From positions 434,001 to 498,000 of the forward strand of contig NZ_LTBC01000001.1 of assembly GCF_001594015.1 (NCBI RefSeq): a stretch of DNA of 64,000 nucleotides. The letters run 5' to 3'. Positions 39,026 through 46,319 of the stretch are shown here, in pieces; within the stretch, counting starts at the first letter, position 1, and each line of letters starts with the position of its first letter. The stretch is from Moorella mulderi DSM 14980. GTDB lineage: Bacteria > Bacillota > DSM-521 > Neomoorellales > Neomoorellaceae. The notes under the pieces were generated by a model, which searched no databases, had not been told where the DNA came from, and worked only from the letters and a program-made list of their open reading frames with translations. Position numbers and translations under genes: made by a program.

Positions 39026-39625
39026 ATGAATTACCCGGAACCCCTGAACAAACTGATTGCGGCCCTGGGCAAACTGCCGGGAGTAGGGCCCAAAACAGCC
39101 CAGCGCCTGGCCTTCTATCTTCTCAACGCCCCGGCGGCAGAGGCGGAAAACCTGGCAGCAGCCATCCTGGAGGCCCGCCGGAAGACCCATTATTGCTCTG
39201 TATGTGGCAACCTCACCGACCGCGATCCCTGCCTCCTGTGCACCGATCCGGAACGGGACCATACCATCATCTGCGTGGTGGAAGAGGCCAGGGACATAGT
39301 GGCCCTGGAAAAAACCCGCCAGTACCGGGGCTTATACCATGTGTTGCAGGGGGCCATTTCACCCGTGGACGGGATAGGGCCGGACCAGCTCAGGGTTAAA
39401 GAACTTTTAAGGCGCCTCCAGGGGGGGAAGATCAGGGAGGTAGTCCTGGCTACCAATGCCGATGTGGAAGGAGAGGCGACGGCCCTTTATCTCGCCAGGC
39501 TGTTAAAGCCCCTGGCCGTAAGGGTGACCCGCCTGGCCTACGGCCTGCCCGTAGGGAGCGATCTGGAATACGCCGATGAAATTACCCTGGCCCGGGCCTT
39601 CAGCGGCCGCCACGAAATGGAATAA
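39026..39625 (+). CDS. recR: Recombination protein RecR
   Basis: RecR acts with RecF and RecO in gap repair. The 199-residue protein has an HhH motif (KLPGVGPKTAQRLAFYLL), a C4 zinc finger CSVCGNLTDRDPCLLC near residues 57-72, and a TOPRIM domain (IICVVEEARDIVALE, VVLATNADVEGEATALYL). It ends with the Walker-like region LARAFSGR. Confidence 0.96.
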   Translation: MNYPEPLNKLIAALGKLPGVGPKTAQRLAFYLLNAPAAEAENLAAAILEARRKTHYCSVCGNLTDRDPCLLCTDPERDHTIICVVEEARDIVALEKTRQYRGLYHVLQGAISPVDGIGPDQLRVKELLRRLQGGKIREVVLATNADVEGEATALYLARLLKPLAVRVTRLAYGLPVGSDLEYADEITLARAFSGRHEME

Positions 39626-39691
39626 AAAGTAGGCAAGAAATTATTCCCAGCTGCATATTTTATAAGCAAACAGCAGTTGGGAGGTGGCCGC

Positions 39692-39958
39692 ATGCAGGAG
39701 TGGAGCCTGAACGCAGACCTGGAAGTGCTGGCCGAAGCTATCAGGGAGGCCCGGGCAGAATGGTGGGCGGCCCAGCGCTTTTTTGCCGAGGTAACGGAAT
39801 CCGATCTGGTGGATCAGGCCATCTACCGTCTGGAGGCGGCAGAAAGGAAATATATGTACCTGTGGAAGCTGGCTCGTAACTGGCAACAAAAAGACGGCCT
39901 GCAACCGCAAGCCTGTGGCGGGGAAAGCGGGTTAAGGAGTGGTACCTGTGGGCGGTGA
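39692..39958 (+). CDS. yaaL: YaaL-family protein (DUF2508)
   Basis: This 88-residue helical protein lies between recR and bofA, the place of yaaL in Bacillus, and fits DUF2508 (REARAEWWAAQRFFAEVTES, LVDQAIYRLEAAERKYMYLW). ATG 39692 follows ggaggtgg. A 9-bp hairpin cccagctgc/gcagttggg (39646-39654, 39673-39681) touches the ribosome site and could affect translation. Function unknown. Its end overlaps bofA. Confidence 0.85.
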   Translation: MQEWSLNADLEVLAEAIREARAEWWAAQRFFAEVTESDLVDQAIYRLEAAERKYMYLWKLARNWQQKDGLQPQACGGESGLRSGTCGR

Positions 39959-40223
39959 TACCGTACAGCTTATACTGGCCGGTGTTTTCTTGTTATTTCT
40001 TATTTATCTTATAGGCGGCCTTTTATTAAAACCCTTGAAGTTAGTTTTTAAGATTGTTGTTAACTCCTTGTTCGGGCTTCTCCTCCTCTGGGCCTTTAAC
40101 TTTTTTGGCGCCTATTTTCATTTTTTTATCCCCCTGAACTGGCTCACTGTTTTAATCGCCGGTTTCCTGGGACTGCCAGGATTAATCCTGCTGATCTTTT
40201 TGCGCCTGGTCCTGGGGACGTGA
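39948..40223 (+). CDS. bofA: Pro-sigma-K processing inhibitor BofA
   Basis: BofA is a small membrane protein that inhibits SpoIVFB processing of pro-sigma-K in the mother cell. This 91-residue protein has hydrophobic segments at about residues 5-25, 40-55 and 65-88, with the family motifs KIVVNSLFGLLLLW and PLNWLTVLIAGFLGLPG. I prefer the GTG at 39948, eight bases after aaggag; another GTG lies at 39939. Presence supports a spore former. Confidence 0.9.
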   Translation: MGGDTVQLILAGVFLLFLIYLIGGLLLKPLKLVFKIVVNSLFGLLLLWAFNFFGAYFHFFIPLNWLTVLIAGFLGLPGLILLIFLRLVLGT

Positions 40224-40255
40224 GGGAGGCACCAGCGTTGGCCCGTAGCACCGGC

Positions 40256-40280
40256 AGTCCGGTTAAAGCCGGGCTTTTTT
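40256..40280 (+). terminator. terminator after bofA
   Basis: The 8-bp stem agtccggt/gccgggct (40256-40263, 40268-40275), with two G-T pairs and a TAAA loop, runs into TTTTT. It ends the dnaX-bofA operon. Confidence 0.8.
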
Positions 40281-40380
40281 ATTTTTTATGCAGCCTTTCA
40301 AAGCGGGTGGCATGCCTTATTCGGAAGTATGCTATTCCTGCAGGAGCGCATACTAACTACCGGGGTGAAGAAAAGCGCGT

Positions 40381-41034
40381 ATTGTCGAGGCTTACCTGGG
40401 TGAGTACGGCAGCGGCAAGTCGGAAAACGCTGTTAACCGGGCTGTTTTTTTACGGGAGCAGGGACGGCAGGTAACCCTGGCCGACCTGGATACCGTGGAA
40501 CCGTGCTATACTTTGCGCCCCCTGAAACTCAAGCTGGAAGCCATGGGGATCGAGGTGCTGGCCTGGGAGACGCGGCAGGTGACCGGCTGGGGTGAGGCCG
40601 GGACGGTCCTACACCCGGCCGTCCGCTGGGCCCTTAATCGGCATGGGGACGTGATCATCGATGCCGGCTATGGCACGGCCGGGGCCGGTATGTTGCATTT
40701 ACTGGAAGGAGCGGGGACGGCCCCCGATCTCCGGGCCCTGGCTGTGATCAATACTGCCCGCCCGGCGACGGCCACGGTGGAGGATATTATCGTTCACGTG
40801 CGCTCTTTAGGCCGTGTGGACGGCCTGCTCAACAACACCCACCTGGGGGAAGAGACAACGGTAGACCTCATCCAGGACGGGGCCAGGAAGGTAACTGCTG
40901 CGGCCCGGGAATTAAACCTCCCGGTAGTGGCCACGGCAGTAATGTTCGAGCTGGTCCCATTAATCGGCGAGCGCGATATTTGTGGTAACCCTGTCCGGGC
41001 AATCAAACGCTACATGCCCCTGGCATTCTGGTAG
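40381..41034 (+). CDS. P-loop ATPase of the SIMIBI/CobQ type, start disrupted or non-canonical
   Basis: The frame reads IVEAYLGEYGSGKSENAVNR with a Walker A (GEYGSGKSE), then VTLADLDTVEPCYTLRPLK like a SIMIBI switch region, VIIDAGYGTAGAG, and LLNNTHLGEET. Canonical starts in frame begin only at GTG 40495, which would delete the P-loop. Upstream a GTG at 40365 with the four-A run 40371-40374 would give MKK-ARIVEAY if one A were removed. Either there is a +1 frameshift or an ATT start at 40381. It directly precedes a korABCD-like operon. Function unknown. Confidence 0.65.
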   Translation: MVEAYLGEYGSGKSENAVNRAVFLREQGRQVTLADLDTVEPCYTLRPLKLKLEAMGIEVLAWETRQVTGWGEAGTVLHPAVRWALNRHGDVIIDAGYGTAGAGMLHLLEGAGTAPDLRALAVINTARPATATVEDIIVHVRSLGRVDGLLNNTHLGEETTVDLIQDGARKVTAAARELNLPVVATAVMFELVPLIGERDICGNPVRAIKRYMPLAFW

Positions 41035-41079
41035 GGGTATTTTCACAGGGGGATTTGCGCAGGAACGGGGTGTATAATT

Positions 41080-42171
41080 ATGGCAACCAGGCCAGTTACG
41101 GGCGAGCAGCGGGCCTTCATGACCGGCAACGAGGTGGTGGCCTGGGCGGCCCTGGCCGCCGGGGCCGACATCATGTACGGCTACCCCATTACGCCGCAGA
41201 ATGAAATCATGCACTACTGGACCCGGATGGCGTCCAAATATGAGCGGGGCTTTCTCCAGACGGAAGATGAAATCGCGGCCGGTTTTGCTACTGTCGGGGG
41301 TGTCCTGGCAGGGAAGCGGGCCTTTACGGCTACGGCCGGGCCGGGCAACGTCCTGATGCAGGAAGCCATGGCCATGGCCGAAATGATGCGCCTGCCCACG
41401 GTAGTTGTGGTAACCCAGCGCGGCGGTCCTTCGACGGCCACGGTCATCTATTCCCAGCAGGAGCTCAATCTGACCTGTTTCGGCGGCAATGGCGAGGGCT
41501 TGAGGATTGTTTATTCCCCGTCTTCCCATGATGAGCTGTTTCTTTATACCATTAAAGCCTTTAACAGCGCGTGGAAATACCGTTTCCCCACCTTTGTCCT
41601 GGGGGACGGGTATCAATCCAAAATGCGGGAACCGGTAACCATCTTCGACCCTGAAGCCCGGGGCATTACCATGGAACCGTGCCGCCCCATGGTGGGCCTG
41701 CCGGGCCTGCCGGGAGAAGAGCGCGACCCGGCCCACCTGCGCAATACCTATAACCTGGAAGATGAGCTTTATGAGGTGCTGATGACCGCCATAAAAGAGT
41801 ATGAAGCCATAGCGCCGCAGGTGGTGGAGTGGGATACCTACGCCGTCGATGACGCCGAGTTGCTTATTATTGCCCACGGGGTTGTTTCCCGGGCCGCCCG
41901 GGCGGCCGTTGTTTCCCTGCGGGAAAGAGGTTTCAAGGCCGGCTATTTCCGGCCCGTAACCTTACGGCCCTTCCCGGCGGAAACCTTGAGGACCCTGGCA
42001 GCCCGGGCCCGCAACCTCATGGTGGTCGAGTCGGCCTACGGCCAGCTAAAACGGCAGGTCCAGGCCGGCCTTTACGGCCTGGAGACGCCGGTCACCGGCT
42101 ACCTGCGCCCGGGAATGGGGATTACGCCGGAAGAAATAGTGGAGTTTGTCCATGCGAAGGAGCTGATCTAA
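41080..42171 (+). CDS. 2-oxoacid:ferredoxin oxidoreductase alpha subunit (KorA-like)
   Basis: This 363-residue subunit has the family opening TGNEVVAWAALAAGADIMYG then YPITPQNEIMHYW, and TEDEIAAGFATVGG with ATAGPGNVLMQEAM. A transketolase C-terminal domain follows (LLIIAHGVVSRAARAA, MVVESAYGQLKRQV). With three partners it forms a four-gene enzyme that oxidises a 2-oxoacid to acyl-CoA with ferredoxin, or runs in reverse. Substrate (2-oxoglutarate, branched-chain or other) cannot be set from sequence. Confidence 0.92.
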   Translation: MATRPVTGEQRAFMTGNEVVAWAALAAGADIMYGYPITPQNEIMHYWTRMASKYERGFLQTEDEIAAGFATVGGVLAGKRAFTATAGPGNVLMQEAMAMAEMMRLPTVVVVTQRGGPSTATVIYSQQELNLTCFGGNGEGLRIVYSPSSHDELFLYTIKAFNSAWKYRFPTFVLGDGYQSKMREPVTIFDPEARGITMEPCRPMVGLPGLPGEERDPAHLRNTYNLEDELYEVLMTAIKEYEAIAPQVVEWDTYAVDDAELLIIAHGVVSRAARAAVVSLRERGFKAGYFRPVTLRPFPAETLRTLAARARNLMVVESAYGQLKRQVQAGLYGLETPVTGYLRPGMGITPEEIVEFVHAKELI

Positions 42172-42959
42172 TGGCCATCGCCGCCCAACCGCAAATGCCC
42201 CGGGTATGGCGGGCGGAGACCAAGCCCCACAAGTTTTGCCCCGGCTGCGGCCACGGTATAGTCCTCAAAGCCCTGGGGGAGGCTATCGACGCCCTGGATA
42301 TCCAGGAACGAACTATCTTTGGATGCGACATCGGCTGCTCGCTGCTTTCCTGGGACTTTTTCAACCTGGACACCGTCCAGACCCACCACGGCCGCACCAC
42401 GCCGGTGCTGGTGGGCATCAAGCGGGCGCGGCCGGAACTGGTGGTCGTTTCCTACATGGGCGACGGCGGCGCCTACGCCATCGGCGCCCAGCACCTGGTC
42501 AGCAGCGCCAGCCGCAACGACCTGGTGACGATTATCGTGGTCAACAATACCGTCTACGCCATGACCGGCGGCCAGATGGCCCCCACCACCCTGCCGGGAC
42601 AGAAGACGGAAACCACCCCCTATGGCCGCGACGCCAGGCTCACCGGCCGGCCCATCCTGGGCCCGGAACTGGTGGCGGCCATTGCCCCGCCGGGAGCCTA
42701 CGTCGCCCGGGGGAGCATAGCCAATATCGTCCAGCTGAAAAACTTTATCCAGAAAGGCCTGCAGAACCAGCTGGAAGGCCGGGGTATCGCCTTTATAGAG
42801 GCCCTGTCGTCCTGCCCCACCAACTGGCACACCAATGCTGCCGCGACCTGGCGTTTTGTGGAAAAAGAAATGACCGCCTATTTCCCTGTCGGGGAGCTGA
42901 GGACACCGGAAGAGAAACCGTCCGGCCGGTTCCAGGAGGTACCACCTTATGAGTCTTAA
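42171..42959 (+). CDS. 2-oxoacid:ferredoxin oxidoreductase beta (TPP) subunit (KorB-like)
   Basis: This 262-residue TPP subunit has a CPGCGHGIVLKAL motif near residue 23, DIGCSLLSWDFF, and the TPP/Mg motif GDGGAYAIGAQHLV followed by NNTVYAMTGGQMAPTT. It overlaps korA by one base (TAATG). Cysteines in the first motif bind a cluster in this family. Confidence 0.92.
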   Translation: MAIAAQPQMPRVWRAETKPHKFCPGCGHGIVLKALGEAIDALDIQERTIFGCDIGCSLLSWDFFNLDTVQTHHGRTTPVLVGIKRARPELVVVSYMGDGGAYAIGAQHLVSSASRNDLVTIIVVNNTVYAMTGGQMAPTTLPGQKTETTPYGRDARLTGRPILGPELVAAIAPPGAYVARGSIANIVQLKNFIQKGLQNQLEGRGIAFIEALSSCPTNWHTNAAATWRFVEKEMTAYFPVGELRTPEEKPSGRFQEVPPYES

Positions 42960-43515
42960 TCTCAAAATCGCCCTGGCCGGGGAAGGAGGGCAGGGGGTGC
43001 AGTCGGTGGCCGAGATTATCACCGAGGCGGCCTACCAGGCCGGCTTCCAGGCCCTTTATATCCCCAATTTTGGCGTCGAACAGCGGGGCGGCGTTTCGGT
43101 GGCCTTTGTCCAGGTAAGCAGTGAGCCAGTGAGCGCGCCTAAATTTACTACCGGTGATATTGTGGTAGCTTTGAGCCACCGGGCCGTAGAGCGGGTACGG
43201 CAGTATGTAGGCGAAAAGACTTTACTGGTTTATGAGGCCGGCCTGGAAGACGACGTGCGGCAGGTTTACGGGGAAAGGCAGAGACGCCTGGCCGTCCCGG
43301 CCCTGGCCATAGCCCAGGAGGAAATGCACCCCAGGGTCTTTAACGTCATCATCCTGGGAGTACTGGTGGGCGTAACGGGCTTTTTAGAGCGCCGGGATGT
43401 AGAACAGGCCCTGGAACGCCAGTTTGGCCACAAGTTTGCTCAGGACCCGGACCTCAGGGAATTAAACTACCGTGCCCTGGAGCGGGGGTACGAGATAGGG
43501 AGAGAGAACTTATGA
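42949..43515 (+). CDS. 2-oxoacid:ferredoxin oxidoreductase gamma subunit (KorC-like)
   Basis: This 188-residue gamma subunit opens LKIALAGEGGQGVQSVAEII and continues NFGVEQRGGVSVAFVQVS and FNVIILGVLVGVTGFL, all typical of the POR/KOR gamma domain. It starts within the end of the beta gene and overlaps the ferredoxin gene by four bases. Confidence 0.92.
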   Translation: MSLNLKIALAGEGGQGVQSVAEIITEAAYQAGFQALYIPNFGVEQRGGVSVAFVQVSSEPVSAPKFTTGDIVVALSHRAVERVRQYVGEKTLLVYEAGLEDDVRQVYGERQRRLAVPALAIAQEEMHPRVFNVIILGVLVGVTGFLERRDVEQALERQFGHKFAQDPDLRELNYRALERGYEIGRENL

Positions 43516-43817
43516 GCGTCACTTTCAAAGCCATTACCACCGAGAATGGCAAAGGGCTCTTCCATCTGTTCCCGGCCCTGTGCAAGGGCTGCGGCCTCTG
43601 CATCGAGAAGTGTCCTGTAGACACCATCGGCTGGGCTAAACAACTGGGGGCCTTCGGCACGCCGGTGGTAGAGCCGGGGCACGGGAAACCCTGCATTGCC
43701 TGTAAAAAATGCCAGCTGGTCTGCCCCGATGCCGCCATCTGGATCGAAAGGCGCGACGGCAAGGGCCGGGATACTAGCCTGACAGCTGCTCCGGAAAAGC
43801 ATGTCCAGCATAAGTGA
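43512..43817 (+). CDS. 2-oxoacid:ferredoxin oxidoreductase delta subunit, 2[4Fe-4S] ferredoxin
   Basis: This 101-residue protein carries two cluster motifs, CKGCGLCIEKCP near residue 25 and CIACKKCQLVCP near 61, spaced as in the KorD/PorD subunit that carries electrons to ferredoxin. Last gene of the operon. No clear terminator follows. Confidence 0.92.
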   Translation: MSVTFKAITTENGKGLFHLFPALCKGCGLCIEKCPVDTIGWAKQLGAFGTPVVEPGHGKPCIACKKCQLVCPDAAIWIERRDGKGRDTSLTAAPEKHVQHK

Positions 43818-44048
43818 AAACCAGGCAATACCTATCCTTTGTTGCTGCCAGGCAGTTTTTAATTGCTCATCTTCGGTGGAATTTATCAACAACGTTTCTA
43901 CAATCTCCAAGTTAGCCTTTTTGGTGAATTCATATTTATGTTGAGCACTTCCCTATAATAGAGTCCTGCTAAGATTGAGGTAATGCTTTTAAAAGCATAT
44001 TAAGTTTAGTTGTATTTACTTCTCCTTTGTTACTAATAGTTTCTTTAC
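43818..44048. other. AT-rich stretch without an intact gene
   Basis: On the minus strand 43840-43950 reads KYEFTKKANLEIVETLLINS then TEDEQLKTAWQQQRIGIAWF, protein-like but ending against the ferredoxin gene and without a start. A palindrome taatgcttttaaaagcat lies at 43981-43998. Base use is more AT-rich than the flanking operon. Confidence 0.35.
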
Positions 44049-44316
44049 CTAATTTTTAATAATGCGGAGTACCTTTTGGGCTCCTTCTCTTTTAGCCAGC
44101 TTTTCCTCCGACAGTTGGACGCGGGGCAGGAAGCTGGCGTAGATCCATTTTGATGGCTTGTAAGTTGGCCAGAAAGCGGCGTAAATAAAACTACAGGTGA
44201 GAAATATCCCAGTAGAGATGCCGTCAGCGCTCTTTTAGAAACTTAGGGGTCTCCGTAGGGAGAAATGGAACTCCAGCACCAATGGCAGTAAAGCCTTTGC
44301 CGACCTGAAGCTCCAT
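44049..44316 (-). pseudogene. decayed gene remnant, unknown family
   Basis: From an ATG at 44314-44316 the minus strand reads MELQVGKGFTAIGAGVPFLP then TETPKFLKER and a stop near 44229. A neighbouring frame continues ADGISTGIFLTCSFIYAAFW, PTYKPSKWIYASFLPRVQLS and ends REGAQKVLRIIKN at 44049. The two parts look like one small protein broken by one frameshift. I do not recognise the family. Confidence 0.4.
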
Positions 44317-44412
44317 GATATCTCCATATCTCCAACACCATCATAAGGATCTATAGATGGGTCCGGAACCCTATTTTATGCAAAAGCCGCAAGGCTAATT
44401 TTATTGTCTTTA

Positions 44413-44441
44413 TTGATATATGTAGCCTGATCGTGTACAAT
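44413..44441 (+). promoter_or_regulatory. promoter of the Phd-PIN pair
   Basis: TTGATA (44413-44418) and TACAAT (44436-44441) are 17 bases apart, about 32 bases before the antitoxin gene. Confidence 0.65.
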
Positions 44442-44472
44442 TAGTGTATCATAACTTCCGGGGGGCTTAAAG

Positions 44473-44760
44473 GTGCGTTTTGTGACCGTGCGTGAATTAA
44501 GGATAAAATCGGGCGAGATATGGCGCCAGTTACAAAAGGAGGGAGAGCTGGTAATTACCTCTAATGGCAAGCCGGTGGCGGTACTTTCCAATATAGAAGA
44601 AAAATATCTGGAAGAGTACTTGCAAAACTTGCGCCGTGTCCGGGCAGTACTGGCTGTAAAAAATATGCAAGCAAGAGCCAGGGAAAAAGGATTGGATAAA
44701 ATTAAGGACGCAGAAATTGAAGCTGAAATTAAAGCCGTTAGACGGAGCCGCAGCCAATGA
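44473..44760 (+). CDS. Phd/YefM-family antitoxin
   Basis: This 95-residue protein has the Phd/YefM fold at the start: VTVRELRIKSGEIWRQLQKE, then GELVITSNGKPVAVLSNIEE. Its helical charged C-terminus likely binds the toxin. The start is the GTG at 44473 after ccgggggg. The stop overlaps the ATG of the PIN gene by four bases. Confidence 0.87.
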   Translation: MRFVTVRELRIKSGEIWRQLQKEGELVITSNGKPVAVLSNIEEKYLEEYLQNLRRVRAVLAVKNMQARAREKGLDKIKDAEIEAEIKAVRRSRSQ

Positions 44761-45170
44761 AAATTGTCCTCGATACAAACGTGTTGGTTTCGGGACTTTT
44801 GAAAGCCCATAGCCATGCCGGTACCATTGTCCGGCTCATTGCTAACGGTCGGATCAGGGTTGTTTATGATGCCCGTATCCTATCTGAGTACCGCGAAGTG
44901 CTTTGTCGTCCCAAATTTGGTTTTGCCAAAGCAGAAGTTGATGCCCTCATAACCCTGATCGAAGCAGAAGGTATTCTAGTGACAACTGAACCCTTGCCGG
45001 TGCCATTACCAGATCCTGATGACGAACCTTTTCTAGAAGCTGCTATGGCCATTGAAGGAGCCATACTTGTTACAGGCAACAAGAAACACTTTACGTTGCC
45101 TGAATCTCCGGTAACTATTCTCAATCCTTCGGAATTTATCTCCCTTTGGCGAAATATCAAACATAAATAA
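44757..45170 (+). CDS. PIN-domain toxin (COG1569 type)
   Basis: This 137-residue protein begins MKIVLDTNVLVSGLLKAHSH (first Asp) with DARILSEYREVLCRPKFGF (Glu) and LPDPDDEPFLEAAMAIEGAI (acidic cluster), then LVTGNKKHF. These are features of the COG1569 putative PIN toxins. Paired with a Phd-type antitoxin. Fourth PIN toxin in the window. Confidence 0.88.
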   Translation: MKIVLDTNVLVSGLLKAHSHAGTIVRLIANGRIRVVYDARILSEYREVLCRPKFGFAKAEVDALITLIEAEGILVTTEPLPVPLPDPDDEPFLEAAMAIEGAILVTGNKKHFTLPESPVTILNPSEFISLWRNIKHK

Positions 45171-45391
45171 TGCACTTTAGCCCGGAAGGTTTTGCGAAAA
45201 TATATTATTTAACAAAGAGGATGAGAAAAGTAATTTACTGGACACAGGGCTCAGGGTCCTGCGCGAAGTCGATCAATTTTTCTTCAGCCTGAGCTCTGGA
45301 AATATATACGGATAAAAATATATAAAACTAGCCGCTGAGTGCCATCCTACGACAGGAAAATTTAGGTTATGGCTAATAATGGCATAAAATA
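45171..45391. other. gap before the riboswitch, no gene seen
   Basis: This 221-base AT-rich stretch has no convincing ORF. It probably carries the promoter of the riboswitch RNA, but I could not fix one with good spacing. Confidence 0.35.
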
Positions 45392-45478
45392 CAGTATAGG
45401 GCAAACCGGTCCGAAAGGCTGGGGCGCAAAGCCACGCATTTCGTCTGCCAAATACCGCATCATATCCTTCTAAAACCG
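45392..45478 (+). promoter_or_regulatory. probable cyclic-di-GMP-I (GEMM) riboswitch
   Basis: The core agggcaaacc (45398-45407), cgaaagg, and ggggcgcaaagccacg (45421-45436) match the conserved GEMM-I P2 region with its tetraloop, followed by ctgccaaataccg resembling the P3 receptor arm. A segment tttgcccta (45482-45490) is the exact complement of the core tagggcaaa (45397-45405) and lies just before the ribosome site ggagg (45495), a likely switching strand. The consensus match is by eye. Ligand may be c-di-GMP or a related dinucleotide. Confidence 0.75.
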
Positions 45479-45492
45479 CATTTTGCCCTAAT

Positions 45493-45849
45493 TTGGAGGA
45501 AAGAGAAGCTGGTTGCGGATTAAACAGTGATGGTACTCAGTCTGAAAGTCTTTTATATGCCTCATGGCATAACAACCTGAATTTTGAGCTTGCAAATTTT
45601 AACAGGGGTTTGGAATTAATTACTTCGTGTACAGAAAAAGAAGTAAACGGCGTCAATTTGAGTAATTTATATTTTGCAATCGAAATGTTTACTGATACAA
45701 ATGACCTTTTCATCCTAAGAGGTTTAAAGAATGCTGAGAATATACCAGAGGGTTTGGGAAATAAGTTGATTAGTCCAGAAATCCTTCCTCACCTGGACTA
45801 CGTGTTTGAAACGGTTAACACTTTAAAGGAAATTAATAAGAAGATATGA
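45493..45849 (+). CDS. small protein of unknown function under the riboswitch
   Basis: I do not recognise this 118-residue, AT-rich gene. The product is acidic and probably helical (LYASWHNNLNFELANFNRGL, NLYFAIEMFTDTNDLFILRG, LDYVFETVNTLKEINKKI). The only canonical start in frame is TTG 45493, which overlaps the ggagg that would serve a start a few codons later, where no ATG/GTG/TTG is found. The 5' end may therefore be damaged or use a rare start. Confidence 0.5.
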   Translation: MEEREAGCGLNSDGTQSESLLYASWHNNLNFELANFNRGLELITSCTEKEVNGVNLSNLYFAIEMFTDTNDLFILRGLKNAENIPEGLGNKLISPEILPHLDYVFETVNTLKEINKKI

Positions 45850-45905
45850 TTATAGTAGAGATTATGTTAGGCAGTGGAAAAAAATGATGGAAAGGAGTAA
45901 ATTGG

Positions 45906-46085
45906 TTGGAAAAATTTCTTAATAGTACCATCTGGAATACATTTATTCTTATAGTAATGGGGATAATAGCTTTCTTCACTAAAGAGATCGTAACCTTTTT
46001 TATGCTTGGATTTATAATTATTATCCTATCAAACATCTATAATGTCCTTAAAAAAATTAGTGATAAAATAGATAAATTACCCTGA
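45906..46085 (+). CDS. small two-helix membrane protein, unknown function
   Basis: TTG 45906 after aaaggag (spacing 8) opens 59 codons: MEKFLNSTIWNTFILIVMGI, then a second hydrophobic stretch FFMLGFIIIILSNIYNVL and a charged tail KKISDKIDKLP. Two membrane segments with a short loop are predicted. It is 56 bases downstream of the previous gene and likely in the same riboswitch-controlled unit. Confidence 0.6.
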   Translation: MEKFLNSTIWNTFILIVMGIIAFFTKEIVTFFMLGFIIIILSNIYNVLKKISDKIDKLP

Positions 46086-46223
46086 AGGAGGTCTAAAACG
46101 CCTCTAGATTCTTAAAAACGCTATACTATCTGCCCAAAACAGGAACAGAAGGTTCATGTCTCCTGGCCACGATAGAGGCAAGAGTATATGGTCTGGCAGC
46201 CTGACGGCTACGCCGGAAAAGCA

Positions 46224-46253
46224 TTGACAGGGATGATGGAATAAGGATATATT
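46224..46253 (+). promoter_or_regulatory. promoter of the formyltransferase gene
   Basis: A perfect TTGACA (46224-46229) and TATATT (46248-46253) are 18 bases apart, 66 bases before the ATG. The rest of the gap 46086-46319 shows no gene. Confidence 0.7.
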
Positions 46254-46319
46254 AAAGTTGAGGGAAAATTTATAATCCCCATCTACCTGTCAGGGGTAGG
46301 CAAAAATAGGGGAGGGGAG

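Noticed and set aside
40960-41877. 305-residue minus-strand ORF opposite the kor alpha gene
   Set aside because: It is a shadow of a well-conserved gene; composition is His/Gly/Arg-rich as in GC-rich antisense frames and no family features are seen.
42168-43022. 284-residue minus-strand ORF opposite the TPP subunit gene
   Set aside because: Antisense shadow of a conserved gene.
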